DNA of 11,678 nt from Bacillota bacterium (GCA_023409435.1 JAEYHP010000010.1:1-11678); one strand, 5' to 3'. Shown: positions 1 to 7,166, numbered from the stretch's first letter. Made by a program: numbers and translations. The notes: generated by a model from the sequence alone, not told the origin.

Positions 1-297
1 CTTCACCAGGCTGGCTCTTGGGAGATCGCCGATGTGGATGCGTTCTCCATGCCGGAGTCGGACGCGGAGGAGCGAAAATACCGCGCACTGTGGCGACTTT
101 TCTATGACACCATCGAAGTGGAAGGGCGGCACAACCCGCGCTGCCGCATGGGGCATATGCCCAAACGCTACTGGCGCTGCATGACGGAGTTTATGGCGGA
201 CCCCGCCCCAAAGGAGGAGGCGCGCACAGAAGCAAAACCCGGACTTTTAACATCTGTTTCCCTGCTTCCTTCCCCCCGAACTGAAGGGGATGAATAG
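1..297 (+). CDS. C-terminal part of a DUF4130 / TIGR03915-type putative DNA metabolism protein (5' truncated by window edge)
   Basis: The frame is open from base 1 to a TAG at 295-297, so about 98 codons of a longer gene are visible and its start lies outside the window. The GTG at 34 is only an internal codon. The visible part reads W-E-I-A-D-V, then a helical stretch with ALWRLFYDTIEVEGRHNP (residues ~32-49 of the visible part), then HMPKRYWRCMTEF. From memory this pattern is the conserved C-terminus of the DUF4130/TIGR03915 family, whose genes are often next to a radical-SAM protein proposed to act in DNA modification or repair; the biochemical role is unknown. After the usual end at MTEF there is an extra ~35-residue tail rich in Pro, Glu, Ala and Ser that I do not recognise. 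The gene has no visible link to the downstream amino acid operon; about 130 bases separate its stop from the operon promoter. Confidence 0.7.
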   Translation, partial: LHQAGSWEIADVDAFSMPESDAEERKYRALWRLFYDTIEVEGRHNPRCRMGHMPKRYWRCMTEFMADPAPKEEARTEAKPGLLTSVSLLPSPRTEGDE

Positions 298-412
298 GCG
301 GATGTATGCCGCCCGGAAAATATATGATATCGAATTCGCCAATCGCCCTTGTTTGAGAGATTTTCGGGAGTAGACCGCCACTATGGCCGAACAATATGCG
401 AATTTAATGAAT

Positions 413-426
413 ATTTTATATAAAAT
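413..426. promoter_or_regulatory. 14-bp AT-only perfect palindrome just upstream of the operon promoter
   Basis: ATTTTATATAAAAT reads the same on both strands and ends 3 bases before the -35 hexamer. It lies in a sharply AT-rich stretch (about 400-430), unlike the GC-rich DNA on either side. It may be an UP-element-like sequence contacted by the RNA polymerase alpha subunits, or an operator. It does not match the CodY consensus, which has an odd-length centre. AT-only palindromes arise easily by chance, so the regulatory reading is tentative. Confidence 0.3.
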
Positions 427-429
427 TGT

Positions 430-458
430 TTGACTTTTATTTTATGGTGTGTTATTTT
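430..458 (+). promoter_or_regulatory. Candidate sigma-A-type promoter of the ilv-leu operon
   Basis: A -35 element TTGACT (430-435, 5 of 6 to consensus) and a -10 element TATTTT (453-458, 4 of 6) are separated by exactly 17 bases. A TG at 450-451 sits one base before the -10, giving an extended -10. The start of transcription would fall near 464-466, about 10 bases before the ribosome binding site of the leader ORF, leaving a short 5' end as expected for an attenuated operon. An AT-rich stretch lies directly upstream. It is the only convincing promoter I see before ilvB. Confidence 0.7.
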
Positions 459-487
459 TATAAAAACTTAATTTGAGGGTATCAAAT

Positions 488-592
488 ATGTTGTCACCGT
501 TTAGCATCAGCATCCTTATTAGCATTCTTCTCCTCGGGCTCGTACTTGTAGTCCGGGGTGTTGGTCGTGCAAATAAGTGGATAGCTGCATGA
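488..592 (+). CDS. Ile/Leu/Val-rich leader peptide, candidate attenuator control peptide
   Basis: A 34-codon ORF starts with ATG at 488, has a GAGGG ribosome binding site at 475-479 with 8 bases of spacing, and ends with TGA at 590-592. Sixteen of the 34 residues are Ile, Leu or Val; within residues 7-22 (ISILISILLLGLVLVV) thirteen of sixteen are. Codons for all three amino acids are interleaved, then come a basic segment (R23, R27, K30) and a single Trp. It lies between the promoter and an intrinsic terminator directly in front of ilvB. In Escherichia coli, ilvL and ivbL are leader peptides of this kind, and attenuation by leader peptides is also known for Lactococcus and Corynebacterium ilv operons. 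I infer that ribosome stalling here, when a charged branched-chain tRNA is scarce, lets transcription continue. The alternative is a small hydrophobic membrane peptide, since residues 5-22 could span a membrane. The position and three-amino-acid bias favour the leader reading. Confidence 0.8.
   Translation: MLSPFSISILISILLLGLVLVVRGVGRANKWIAA
565..592 (+). promoter_or_regulatory. Candidate protector (1:2) hairpin of the attenuator
   Basis: Bases 565-571 (TCGTGCA) can pair with 586-592 (TGCATGA) over seven pairs, one of them G-U, with a 14-base loop. The 3' arm includes the leader stop codon and overlaps the 5' arm of the antiterminator, so the two are mutually exclusive. A ribosome held on the Val/Leu codons ending at 553 would be expected to cover bases up to about 565-568 and so disrupt this helix. 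Paired by hand only, with no energy calculation. Confidence 0.4.
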
Positions 593-627
593 ACGGGTAG
601 GCTTAACGAACCTTAGGGCCCTGCAGT
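584..627 (+). promoter_or_regulatory. Candidate antiterminator (2:3) of the ilvB attenuator
   Basis: Drawn by hand: 584-589 pairs with 622-627 (six pairs, one G-U, built on CTGCA/TGCAG); after a five-base bulge, 595-598 pairs with 618-621 (three G-C plus one G-U); then 599-601 pairs with 611-613. Forming it uses up most of the 5' arm of the terminator. The 5' side overlaps the end and stop codon of the leader ORF, so a ribosome that reaches the stop codon would block it and favour termination, while one stalled earlier would leave it free. The helix is weaker and less continuous than the terminator, so this is plausible rather than proven. Confidence 0.45.
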
Positions 628-649
628 GAACACACTGCAGGGTTTTTTT
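619..649 (+). terminator. Intrinsic terminator in the ilvB leader (attenuator)
   Basis: CCCTGCAGTG (619-628) and CACTGCAGGG (633-642) form a perfect 10-bp stem with an AACA tetraloop, followed at once by seven T's (643-649). This is a textbook rho-independent terminator. It stands 26 bases after the leader stop codon and 58 bases before the ilvB start, with no gene of normal size between it and the promoter, so it would abort the operon transcript unless an alternative structure forms. Its position and its overlap with the candidate antiterminator make it the decision point for operon expression. Confidence 0.93.
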
Positions 650-707
650 ATAGGAAAAATCGCGCGGCAACGGCGCCGCTCACTCAAGCAATACGGGAGG
701 CAATCAC

Positions 708-2372
708 ATGTTGTTATCTGGTGCGGAGATCATTCTGAAGGTGCTGCTGGAGCAGGACGTGGACGCGGTGTTCGGCTACCCCGGCGGAACCGTGCTTAAC
801 ATCTACGACGAGCTTTACAAGTACAGCGACCGGATCACGCATTATACCACCTGCCATGAGCAGGGCGCGGCGCACGCCGCGGACGGCTATGCGCGCGCGA
901 CCGGGAAAACGGGCGTGGTCATCGCCACCTCCGGCCCCGGCGCCACCAACCTGGTGACCGGTATCGCCTGCGCCTACTTCGACAGCACCCCCGTCGTCGC
1001 CATCACAGGCAATGTGGCCGTGGCGCTTTTAGGGCGGGACAGCTTTCAGGAAGTGGACATCGCGGGTGTGACGATGCCCATAACAAAGCACAATTATATC
1101 GTTAAGGACGTCAACCGCCTGGCAGTGACGCTGCGTGAAGCGTTCCAGGTGGCGATATCCGGCCGCCCCGGCCCGGTGCTGGTGGATGTACCCAAGGACG
1201 TCCAGATCGCTATGGCGGAATACGAGCCGCAGGAAAAGCAGCAAAAGCGTCCCATGCCGCCCATCAAAGAGGAGGAGCTGGACAAAGCCATAGAGATGAT
1301 ACTCATGGCGAAAAGGCCGTACATCTACTGCGGCGGCGGCGTGGTGCTTTCCGACGCGCACAGGGAGCTGGCCCGCTTTGCGGATAAGTTGGACGCTCCA
1401 ATTGGCACCAGCATGATGGGCCGCACCTCCATCTCCGCCGACAACCCGCGCTTTTTAGGCATGATGGGCATGCACGGAAGGTACGCCTCCACCAAGGCAC
1501 TCAACGAAAGCGATCTTCTCATCGCGGTGGGCACCCGCTTTTCTGACCGGGCGACCGGCGACAAATCCGAATTCTCCAGAGGCAGGATGGTACTGCATAT
1601 CGACATCGACCCTGCCGAAATCAGCAAAAACATCGCTGTAACAAGAGGCATCATAGGCAACGTCAAAACGGTACTCAACATCTTAGCGGACCGCCTGCCC
1701 CAGCAGAAGCACCCCGAATGGGCGGAAGAAGTTGCATCCATGAAGCGCTGCCAGCAAAACGACATTTCCATGTGCGAAAGCGAATTGACGCCGCAGTACA
1801 TTATAGAAGGCGTATGCGAGCGCATGAAGCCAAATGAAATCGTAGCGACCGACGTGGGCCAGCACCAGATGTGGACGACGATGTACTATTCTTTTAAAGA
1901 ACCCCGCACATTCATCACAAGCGGCGGTTTGGGCGCGATGGGCTTTGGCATGGGCGCCGCAATCGGCTCCTGCATCGCCATGAACAAAAGACGCACCGTG
2001 CTTTTCACCTCGGACGGCAGCTTCCATATGAACCTGAACGAGCTTGCGACAGCGGTTTCGAACGACCTTCCCATCATCGTCGTGGTACTCAACAACGGCG
2101 TATTGGGCATGGTTCGCCAATGGCAGGCGCTGTTCTTTGAAGGTCGGTATTCCAACACCACGCTCAAGCGAAAGACGGATTTTGCAAAGCTTGCGGACGC
2201 TTTTGGGGCGCATGGATGCAGGGCGACCACCCGCGAGGAATTCGACCGCTGTATCGAGGCGGCAATGAAGCAAAACACTCCTGCGCTCATCGACTGTGTG
2301 ATCGACTGCGACGAACGCGTCTTACCGATGATTCCCCCCAACCGGGGCATCAGCGATATCATTTTGCGGTAA
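708..2372 (+). CDS. ilvB: Acetolactate synthase, large catalytic subunit
   Basis: This enzyme joins two pyruvates to acetolactate (valine/leucine branch), or pyruvate and 2-oxobutyrate to acetohydroxybutyrate (isoleucine branch), using thiamine diphosphate, FAD and Mg2+ in the cytoplasm. The 554 residues are of normal length. The N-terminal pyrimidine-binding domain shows VFGYPGG and the catalytic glutamate E51 in the HEQGAAHAADGYARATGK motif. FAD-domain features occupy the middle. The C-terminal diphosphate-binding domain has SDGSFHMNLNELAT (S435-D436-G437) and ends the cofactor motif at N462-N463, followed by GVLGMVRQWQ. The usual GDG is SDG here, a conservative change. The ATG at 708 has GGGAGG at 695-700 with 7-base spacing. 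It is the first structural gene after the attenuator, and ilvN follows after 16 bases. Identity is secure; this is the anabolic FAD-type enzyme, judging by sequence and by the adjacent regulatory subunit. Confidence 0.97.
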   Translation: MLLSGAEIILKVLLEQDVDAVFGYPGGTVLNIYDELYKYSDRITHYTTCHEQGAAHAADGYARATGKTGVVIATSGPGATNLVTGIACAYFDSTPVVAITGNVAVALLGRDSFQEVDIAGVTMPITKHNYIVKDVNRLAVTLREAFQVAISGRPGPVLVDVPKDVQIAMAEYEPQEKQQKRPMPPIKEEELDKAIEMILMAKRPYIYCGGGVVLSDAHRELARFADKLDAPIGTSMMGRTSISADNPRFLGMMGMHGRYASTKALNESDLLIAVGTRFSDRATGDKSEFSRGRMVLHIDIDPAEISKNIAVTRGIIGNVKTVLNILADRLPQQKHPEWAEEVASMKRCQQNDISMCESELTPQYIIEGVCERMKPNEIVATDVGQHQMWTTMYYSFKEPRTFITSGGLGAMGFGMGAAIGSCIAMNKRRTVLFTSDGSFHMNLNELATAVSNDLPIIVVVLNNGVLGMVRQWQALFFEGRYSNTTLKRKTDFAKLADAFGAHGCRATTREEFDRCIEAAMKQNTPALIDCVIDCDERVLPMIPPNRGISDIILR

Positions 2373-2388
2373 CGGAAGGAAGGGCACT

Positions 2389-2892
2389 ATGGATAGGCAG
2401 CAATTTGTTGTTTCTTTGCTGGTGGCAAACCATTTCGGCGTATTGACGCGGGTCTCCGCGCTGTTTGCAAGGCGCGGCTTCAATATCGACAGCTTAACAG
2501 TCGGCGTAACGGACGACCCGGAGTATTCCAGGATGACAATCGTCGCCCAGGGCGACGAATACATCAAGGAGCAGATCGTCAAGCAGCTTCAAAAGCTCGA
2601 GGACGTGCGCCTGGTACAGCTGATGAACCCAAACCAGACGGTGCAGCGCGAGCTGATGATCGTAAAGGTGAAATTAGCGCCCGGCAAGCTTTCCGAGCTT
2701 GTGGAGGCGGCGAACACCTACCGCGCAAACGTCATAGACCTTTCTCCCGATTCGCTTTTGATCGAAATCACTGGCGAACCCGGCAAGCTCAACGCATTCC
2801 TGGAGTATTTCAAGTCCTACGGAATTGTGGAAATGTCCCGCACCGGCCCTTCCGCCATGGGCAGAAGCAATTACTGCCTCATCGACGGCTAA
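2389..2892 (+). CDS. ilvN: Acetolactate synthase, small regulatory subunit
   Basis: The 167-residue protein matches the small subunit of acetohydroxyacid synthase, which activates IlvB and usually confers feedback inhibition by valine. An N-terminal ACT domain (about residues 5-78) has the typical start HFGVLTRVSALFARRGFNIDSL, where the asparagine and the neighbouring glycine-rich loop form the effector site in the family. A second ACT-like domain (about 85-160) begins at RELMIVKV and ends near the C-terminus with GIVEMSRTGPSAMGR. The gene starts 16 bases after ilvB behind a purine-rich GGAAGGAAGGG site, so the two subunits should be made together. Among homologues the name varies between ilvN and ilvH; operon position favours ilvN. 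Feedback by a branched-chain amino acid is inferred from the family. Confidence 0.95.
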   Translation: MDRQQFVVSLLVANHFGVLTRVSALFARRGFNIDSLTVGVTDDPEYSRMTIVAQGDEYIKEQIVKQLQKLEDVRLVQLMNPNQTVQRELMIVKVKLAPGKLSELVEAANTYRANVIDLSPDSLLIEITGEPGKLNAFLEYFKSYGIVEMSRTGPSAMGRSNYCLIDG

Positions 2893-2941
2893 AAGACAGG
2901 TACGGAGCACGATAAAAAAAATATTTGGAGGATAAAAAACA

Positions 2942-3949
2942 ATGGCAACGATGTACTACGAAAAGGACTGCGACCTGAACCTTTTGAGCGGCAAGACCGT
3001 TGCGGTAATCGGTTACGGCAGCCAAGGGCATGCGCACGCGCTCAACTTAAAGGACAGCGGCGTGAACGTCGTCGTCGGCCTGTATGAAGGCTCCAAATCC
3101 GCAGAAGCGGCACGGGAGGCTGGTTTAACCGTAAAAGTAACGGCGGAAGCCGTACGCGAGGCGGACGTCATCATGATACTCGTCAACGATGAAAAGCAGG
3201 CCGCCCTCTATAAAAACGATATCGCACCCAACCTGAAATCGGGTGCCGCGCTCGCGTTCGCGCACGGCTTCAATATCCACTACGGCCAGGTCGTGCCGCC
3301 CAGGGATGTGGACGTTATCATGATCGCCCCCAAGGGCCCCGGCCACACCGTACGCAGCCAGTACAACGAGGGCAAGGGCGTTCCCTGCCTCATCGCAGTC
3401 AACCAGGACGCAAGCGGCAAGGCGCGCGAAATCGCGCTTGCATACGCCATGGGTATCGGCGGCGCGCGCGGCGGTATCTTGGAAACCACGTTCCGCGAAG
3501 AAACCGAAACCGACCTCTTTGGTGAGCAGGCCGTGCTGTGTGGCGGCGTGACGGAGCTCATCAAGGCGGGCTTCGATACGCTGGTGGAAGCCGGGTATCA
3601 GCCGGAAAACGCCTACTTCGAGTGCCTGCATGAGATGAAGCTCATCATAGACCTCGTTGTCAAGGGCGGCCTTTCCTACATGCGCTACTCCATCAGCGAT
3701 ACCGCGGAGTATGGCGATTACCAGACCGGCAAGCGTATCATCACCGAGGAAACCCGCAAGGAAATGAAGAATGTGCTCCATGAGATCCAGGACGGCACAT
3801 TTGCCCGCAACTGGATTTTAGAGAACCAGGCAAACCGCCCGCACTTCAACGCAGTACGCCGCCAGGAAAGCAATCTGCTGATTGAAAAAACCGGCGCTGA
3901 ACTGCGCAAGATGATGAGCTGGCAGAAAGCGGAGAAGTATGAGAAGTGA
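2942..3949 (+). CDS. ilvC: Ketol-acid reductoisomerase, class I (short form)
   Basis: It isomerises and reduces acetolactate or acetohydroxybutyrate to the dihydroxy acids with NAD(P)H and Mg2+. The 335 residues fit the short class I form. The Rossmann domain has GYGSQG at 24-29; the cofactor loop GLYEGSKS (46-53) keeps the two serines that usually bind the 2'-phosphate of NADPH, but has Tyr48 where many class I enzymes have Arg. The all-helical C-terminal domain carries the metal ligands D191 and E195 (TDLFGEQ) and E227 and E231 (FECLHEM); H108 and K131 (PKGPGH) are also in place. NADPH preference is therefore likely but not certain. The ATG at 2942 follows GGAGG at 2927-2931 with 10 bases between, in a 49-base A-rich gap after ilvN, the longest gap inside the operon. 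The 3' end overlaps ilvD. Confidence 0.97.
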   Translation: MATMYYEKDCDLNLLSGKTVAVIGYGSQGHAHALNLKDSGVNVVVGLYEGSKSAEAAREAGLTVKVTAEAVREADVIMILVNDEKQAALYKNDIAPNLKSGAALAFAHGFNIHYGQVVPPRDVDVIMIAPKGPGHTVRSQYNEGKGVPCLIAVNQDASGKAREIALAYAMGIGGARGGILETTFREETETDLFGEQAVLCGGVTELIKAGFDTLVEAGYQPENAYFECLHEMKLIIDLVVKGGLSYMRYSISDTAEYGDYQTGKRIITEETRKEMKNVLHEIQDGTFARNWILENQANRPHFNAVRRQESNLLIEKTGAELRKMMSWQKAEKYEK

Positions 3950-5600
3950 CGCTGTAAAAGATGGCGTAGCCCGCGCGCCGCACCGTTCGCTGCTAAAGGC
4001 GACGGGGCTCACGGATAAACAGATCAGAAAGCCAATGATCGGCATCGTCAACTCGTTCAACGAGATCGTGCCGGGGCACATCCATTTGCAGCAGATCGCC
4101 CGCGCGGTAAAGGACGGCGTCCTTACCGCGGGCGGCACGCCGGTGGAGTTCAACACCATCGCCATATGCGACGGCATCGCCATGGGGCATGAGGGAATGA
4201 AATACTCCCTCGCCTCCCGCGAACTGATCGCGGATACGGTGGAATGTATGGCCCGCGCGCACTGCTTTGACGCGCTGGTGTTCATCCCCAACTGCGACAA
4301 AGTGGTGCCCGGTATGCTGATGGCGGCGGCGCGCTTAAACCTTCCCTCCATATTCGTTTCCGGCGGCCCCATGCTTTCCCTGCCCGGGCGGGGTGGCAAA
4401 AGCCTGGACCTCAACAGCGTGTTTGAGGCGGTGGGTGCCATCAACGCCGGGAAAATGGAAGAAGCGGAACTCGCCTATTATGAGGACAACGCCTGCCCCG
4501 GCTGCGGCTCCTGTTCCGGCATGTTCACCGCGAACTCCATGAACTGCCTTTCTGAGGCCATCGGCATAGCGCTCCCCGGCAACGGCACAATCCCCGCCGT
4601 GTTCGCGCAAAGGCTGCGTTTAGCAAAAGCCGCTGGCGAGCAGATCATGTACCTGCTTCAAGAAAACATCCGCGCGCTCGATATCCTCACCCCCGCGGCC
4701 TTTGAAAACGCGCTGTGCGTGGATATGGCGCTGGGCTGCTCCACCAATACGGTGCTGCACCTGCCCGCCATCGCGCATGAGGCGAATGTGGAACTTTCCC
4801 TCCCGCTGATCAATGAGATCAACGCCCGCATCCCCAACCTCTGCAAGCTGGCCCCGGCTGGAACCCACCATATGCAGGACCTCAACGACGCGGGTGGCGT
4901 TTACGGCGTGATGAGCGAGCTCTTGCAGGGCGGCCTGATTGACGGAACGCTGATGACCGTTACCGGCAAGACCGTGCAGGAAAATCTCAAAACCGCGAAG
5001 GTATATGACCGCAGCGTCATCCATAGCCTGGAGGAACCCTATTCCCCCACTGGTGGCCTCGCGATACTGTTTGGCTCCCTGGCCCCCAAGGGCTCGGTCG
5101 TTAAAAAGAGCGCGGTAACGCTCGGAATGCTTGTCCACAAGGGACCGGCGCGCGTATTCAACTGCGAGGACGAAGCGATCGCCGCCATTATGGGCAACAA
5201 AATCGTTCCCGGCGACGTCGTGGTCATCCGCTACGAAGGCCCCTCCGGCGGCCCCGGCATGCGCGAAATGCTCTCCCCCACCTCCGCCATCGCGGGCATG
5301 GGATTGGATAAGGAAGTTGCGCTCATTACGGACGGACGTTTCTCGGGCGCGACGCGGGGTGCTGCAATCGGCCATATCTCGCCTGAAGCGGCGCTTGGCG
5401 GACCTATCGCCTACGTGCAGGAGGGCGACACCGTTTCCATCGATATCCCGAACTACAGGCTCGACCTTCTGATTTCCGAGGAAGAGTGGAAGCACCGCAG
5501 GGAAACCATGGACTATAAAAAGGAACAGAACGTCACTGGATACATCAAGCGATATGCGCGCTCCGTCTCCTCCGCGGAACGGGGAGCAATCGTTGAATAA
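3939..5600 (+). CDS. ilvD: Dihydroxy-acid dehydratase
   Basis: It dehydrates 2,3-dihydroxyisovalerate and 2,3-dihydroxy-3-methylvalerate to the 2-keto acids. The 553 residues include the family signatures: ICDGIAMGHEGM (residues 76-87), NCDKVVPGM with C119, the cysteine-rich DNACPGCGSCSGMFTANSMNC block with C186, C189 and C192, and DGRFSG near the C-terminus. Like the E. coli enzyme it has a His in PGHIHL where the [2Fe-2S] plant type usually has Cys (CNMHL), so I infer an oxygen-sensitive [4Fe-4S] form, consistent with an anaerobe. The start at 3939 overlaps the end of ilvC by 11 bases; GGAG at 3931-3934 gives a short spacing, so coupling to ilvC translation is likely. A later in-frame start would remove conserved N-terminal residues. 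Confidence 0.96.
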   Translation: MRSDAVKDGVARAPHRSLLKATGLTDKQIRKPMIGIVNSFNEIVPGHIHLQQIARAVKDGVLTAGGTPVEFNTIAICDGIAMGHEGMKYSLASRELIADTVECMARAHCFDALVFIPNCDKVVPGMLMAAARLNLPSIFVSGGPMLSLPGRGGKSLDLNSVFEAVGAINAGKMEEAELAYYEDNACPGCGSCSGMFTANSMNCLSEAIGIALPGNGTIPAVFAQRLRLAKAAGEQIMYLLQENIRALDILTPAAFENALCVDMALGCSTNTVLHLPAIAHEANVELSLPLINEINARIPNLCKLAPAGTHHMQDLNDAGGVYGVMSELLQGGLIDGTLMTVTGKTVQENLKTAKVYDRSVIHSLEEPYSPTGGLAILFGSLAPKGSVVKKSAVTLGMLVHKGPARVFNCEDEAIAAIMGNKIVPGDVVVIRYEGPSGGPGMREMLSPTSAIAGMGLDKEVALITDGRFSGATRGAAIGHISPEAALGGPIAYVQEGDTVSIDIPNYRLDLLISEEEWKHRRETMDYKKEQNVTGYIKRYARSVSSAERGAIVE

Positions 5601-5627
5601 CCAAAAATAAAGAAAGGAGGATGCTTT

Positions 5628-7166
5628 ATGGAACAGTCGATTCGCATATTCGACACGACGCTGCGCGACGGCGAGCAGTCCCCGGGCTGCAGCATGGATT
5701 TACGTGAAAAATTGGAGGTTGCCAAGCAGCTTGAACGCCTGAAAGTGGACGCGATCGAAGCGGGCTTTGCCGTCTCCTCTCCGGGCGATTTTGAATCCGT
5801 CAGCCGTGTGGCCGCTACCGTAAAGGATTGCATGGTGGGCTCGCTGTCCCGCGCACTGACGAAGGATATCGACGCCGCATATGAGGCGGTGCGTCACGCA
5901 GAGGCCCCGTTTATCCATACGTTTTTATCCACTTCGCCGGTGCACATGCACTACAAGCTCAGAATGACGCCGGAGCAGGTTCTTCTTCGTACGGCGGAAG
6001 CGGTGAAATACGCGCGTTCTAAGTGCCCGTATGTGGAATTTAGCGCCGAGGACGCGACACGCAGCGAACCGGAATTTTTGAAGCGTATCGTGGAAGCTGC
6101 CATTGAAAACGGCGCGACGTATATCAACATTCCGGATACCGTCGGCTATACAGTACCCGAGCAGATGGCGGAGCTCATCCGCTACCTGAAGGAAAACGTC
6201 TACAACGTGGACCGCGCGGTGCTCTCCGTCCACTGCCACAACGACTTGGGCATGGCGGTCGCCAACTCCATTGCGGCCATCGGCGCGGGTGCTGGGCAGA
6301 TCGAATGCACCATCAACGGCCTGGGCGAGCGCGCGGGTAACGCGGCGCTCGAAGAGATCGTGATGGCAATCAACACGCGCAAAGATTTCCTCAAAGCATC
6401 CTGCCGCGTGGATACCACGCAAATTTACCGGGCCAGCCGCCTGGTATATGGTATCATCGGCATCCCCGCCCCCATCAACAAGGCGATCGTCGGCGCGAAC
6501 GCGTTTGCGCATGAAAGCGGCATCCACCAGCACGGCGTAATGGCCGAGCGCACGACATATGAGATCATGACGCCGGAGTCCATCGGCCTTTCCAAAAACA
6601 AGATGGTTCTGGGCAAGCACAGCGGGCGGCACGCGTTTGCGGACCGCGTATCGGAACTGGGCTACAAGCTTGGCGACGATGAGATCAACAAGTTCTTTGA
6701 GGAATTCAAGCGCCTGTGTGACCGCAAGAAGACCGTGACCGACAGCGATATCGAGGCGCTCATCGGCAGCAGGATACTGTCAAACGGCGGCATCTACAAG
6801 CTGCTGCGGTTCGATCTCCAGTCCGGCAACAAAGTCAAGTCCACCTGCGTGGTGCAGCTGGAAAAGGACGGCGCAATCCTGGAGGATGTAGCCCTTGGGG
6901 ACGGCCCGATCGACGCGGCCTACAACGTCATCGACAAGCTGGTGGAGGCTCCCGCGCATCAATTGGAGGACTATTCCATACACTCGATTTCCGAGGGCGA
7001 GGACGCGCTGGGCGAGGTTGTCGTAAAGCTTAAGACGGGCACGCAGGTCATCACCGGCAGGGGCTTGTCGGTAGATATTATGGAAGCAAGCCTTCTTGCC
7101 TACATCAACGGCGTAAACAAAATGCTCGAAATGGGAGACCGTTATGAAGAAGCTGGAGATTCTTGA
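5628..7166 (+). CDS. leuA: 2-isopropylmalate synthase
   Basis: It condenses 2-ketoisovalerate with acetyl-CoA, the first committed step to leucine. The 512 residues are the long form with a regulatory domain. The TIM barrel opens with FDTTLRDGEQSPG (8-20), holds the metal-binding HCHND at 202-206 and GLGERAGNAALEE from 231, and ends with HESGIHQHG. The C-terminal part (about residues 370-505) is the LeuA dimerisation/allosteric domain that binds leucine for feedback inhibition in the family. The ribosome binding site AGAAAGGAGG (5611-5620, 7-base spacing) is the strongest in the operon and nearly fully complementary to the 16S rRNA tail, which fits independent translation after the 27-base gap from ilvD. 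The 3' end overlaps cimA by 23 bases. The neighbouring cimA is a paralogue of the same fold; the GEQSPG start and position argue for true LeuA. Confidence 0.95.
   Translation: MEQSIRIFDTTLRDGEQSPGCSMDLREKLEVAKQLERLKVDAIEAGFAVSSPGDFESVSRVAATVKDCMVGSLSRALTKDIDAAYEAVRHAEAPFIHTFLSTSPVHMHYKLRMTPEQVLLRTAEAVKYARSKCPYVEFSAEDATRSEPEFLKRIVEAAIENGATYINIPDTVGYTVPEQMAELIRYLKENVYNVDRAVLSVHCHNDLGMAVANSIAAIGAGAGQIECTINGLGERAGNAALEEIVMAINTRKDFLKASCRVDTTQIYRASRLVYGIIGIPAPINKAIVGANAFAHESGIHQHGVMAERTTYEIMTPESIGLSKNKMVLGKHSGRHAFADRVSELGYKLGDDEINKFFEEFKRLCDRKKTVTDSDIEALIGSRILSNGGIYKLLRFDLQSGNKVKSTCVVQLEKDGAILEDVALGDGPIDAAYNVIDKLVEAPAHQLEDYSIHSISEGEDALGEVVVKLKTGTQVITGRGLSVDIMEASLLAYINGVNKMLEMGDRYEEAGDS

Noticed and set aside
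34..36. GTG at 34 as the start of the first gene
   Set aside because: The frame is open to base 1 and the upstream residues (WEIAD) belong to the conserved domain, so the gene begins outside the window.
297..313. Hairpin GGCGG/CCGCC after the first gene as its terminator
   Set aside because: Only five base pairs and no T run follows on either strand.
328..350. Adjacent EcoRV and EcoRI sites and a CGCCCTT word resembling cloning-vector polylinker
   Set aside because: The match is short and interrupted, and the flanks do not continue into vector sequence; chance is the simpler explanation.
324..356. Ten-codon ORF (ATG 324 to TGA 356) in the leader region
   Set aside because: It lies upstream of the promoter, has no ribosome binding site and nothing unusual in composition.
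664..679. Small GC hairpin GCGGC/GCCGC before the ilvB ribosome binding site
   Set aside because: Five base pairs only, does not include the GGGAGG at 695-700 and has no T run; no clear role.
460..707. T-box riboswitch in the ilvB leader
   Set aside because: No T-box core sequence or specifier-stem layout was found, and the space before the terminator is filled by the leader ORF.
4620..5495. Long minus-strand open frame (291 codons) opposite ilvD, and similar ones opposite ilvB, ilvC, leuA, cimA and leuC
   Set aside because: They mirror the codon structure of the GC-rich plus-strand genes, have no recognisable protein motifs or good ribosome binding sites, and lie fully inside conserved enzymes.
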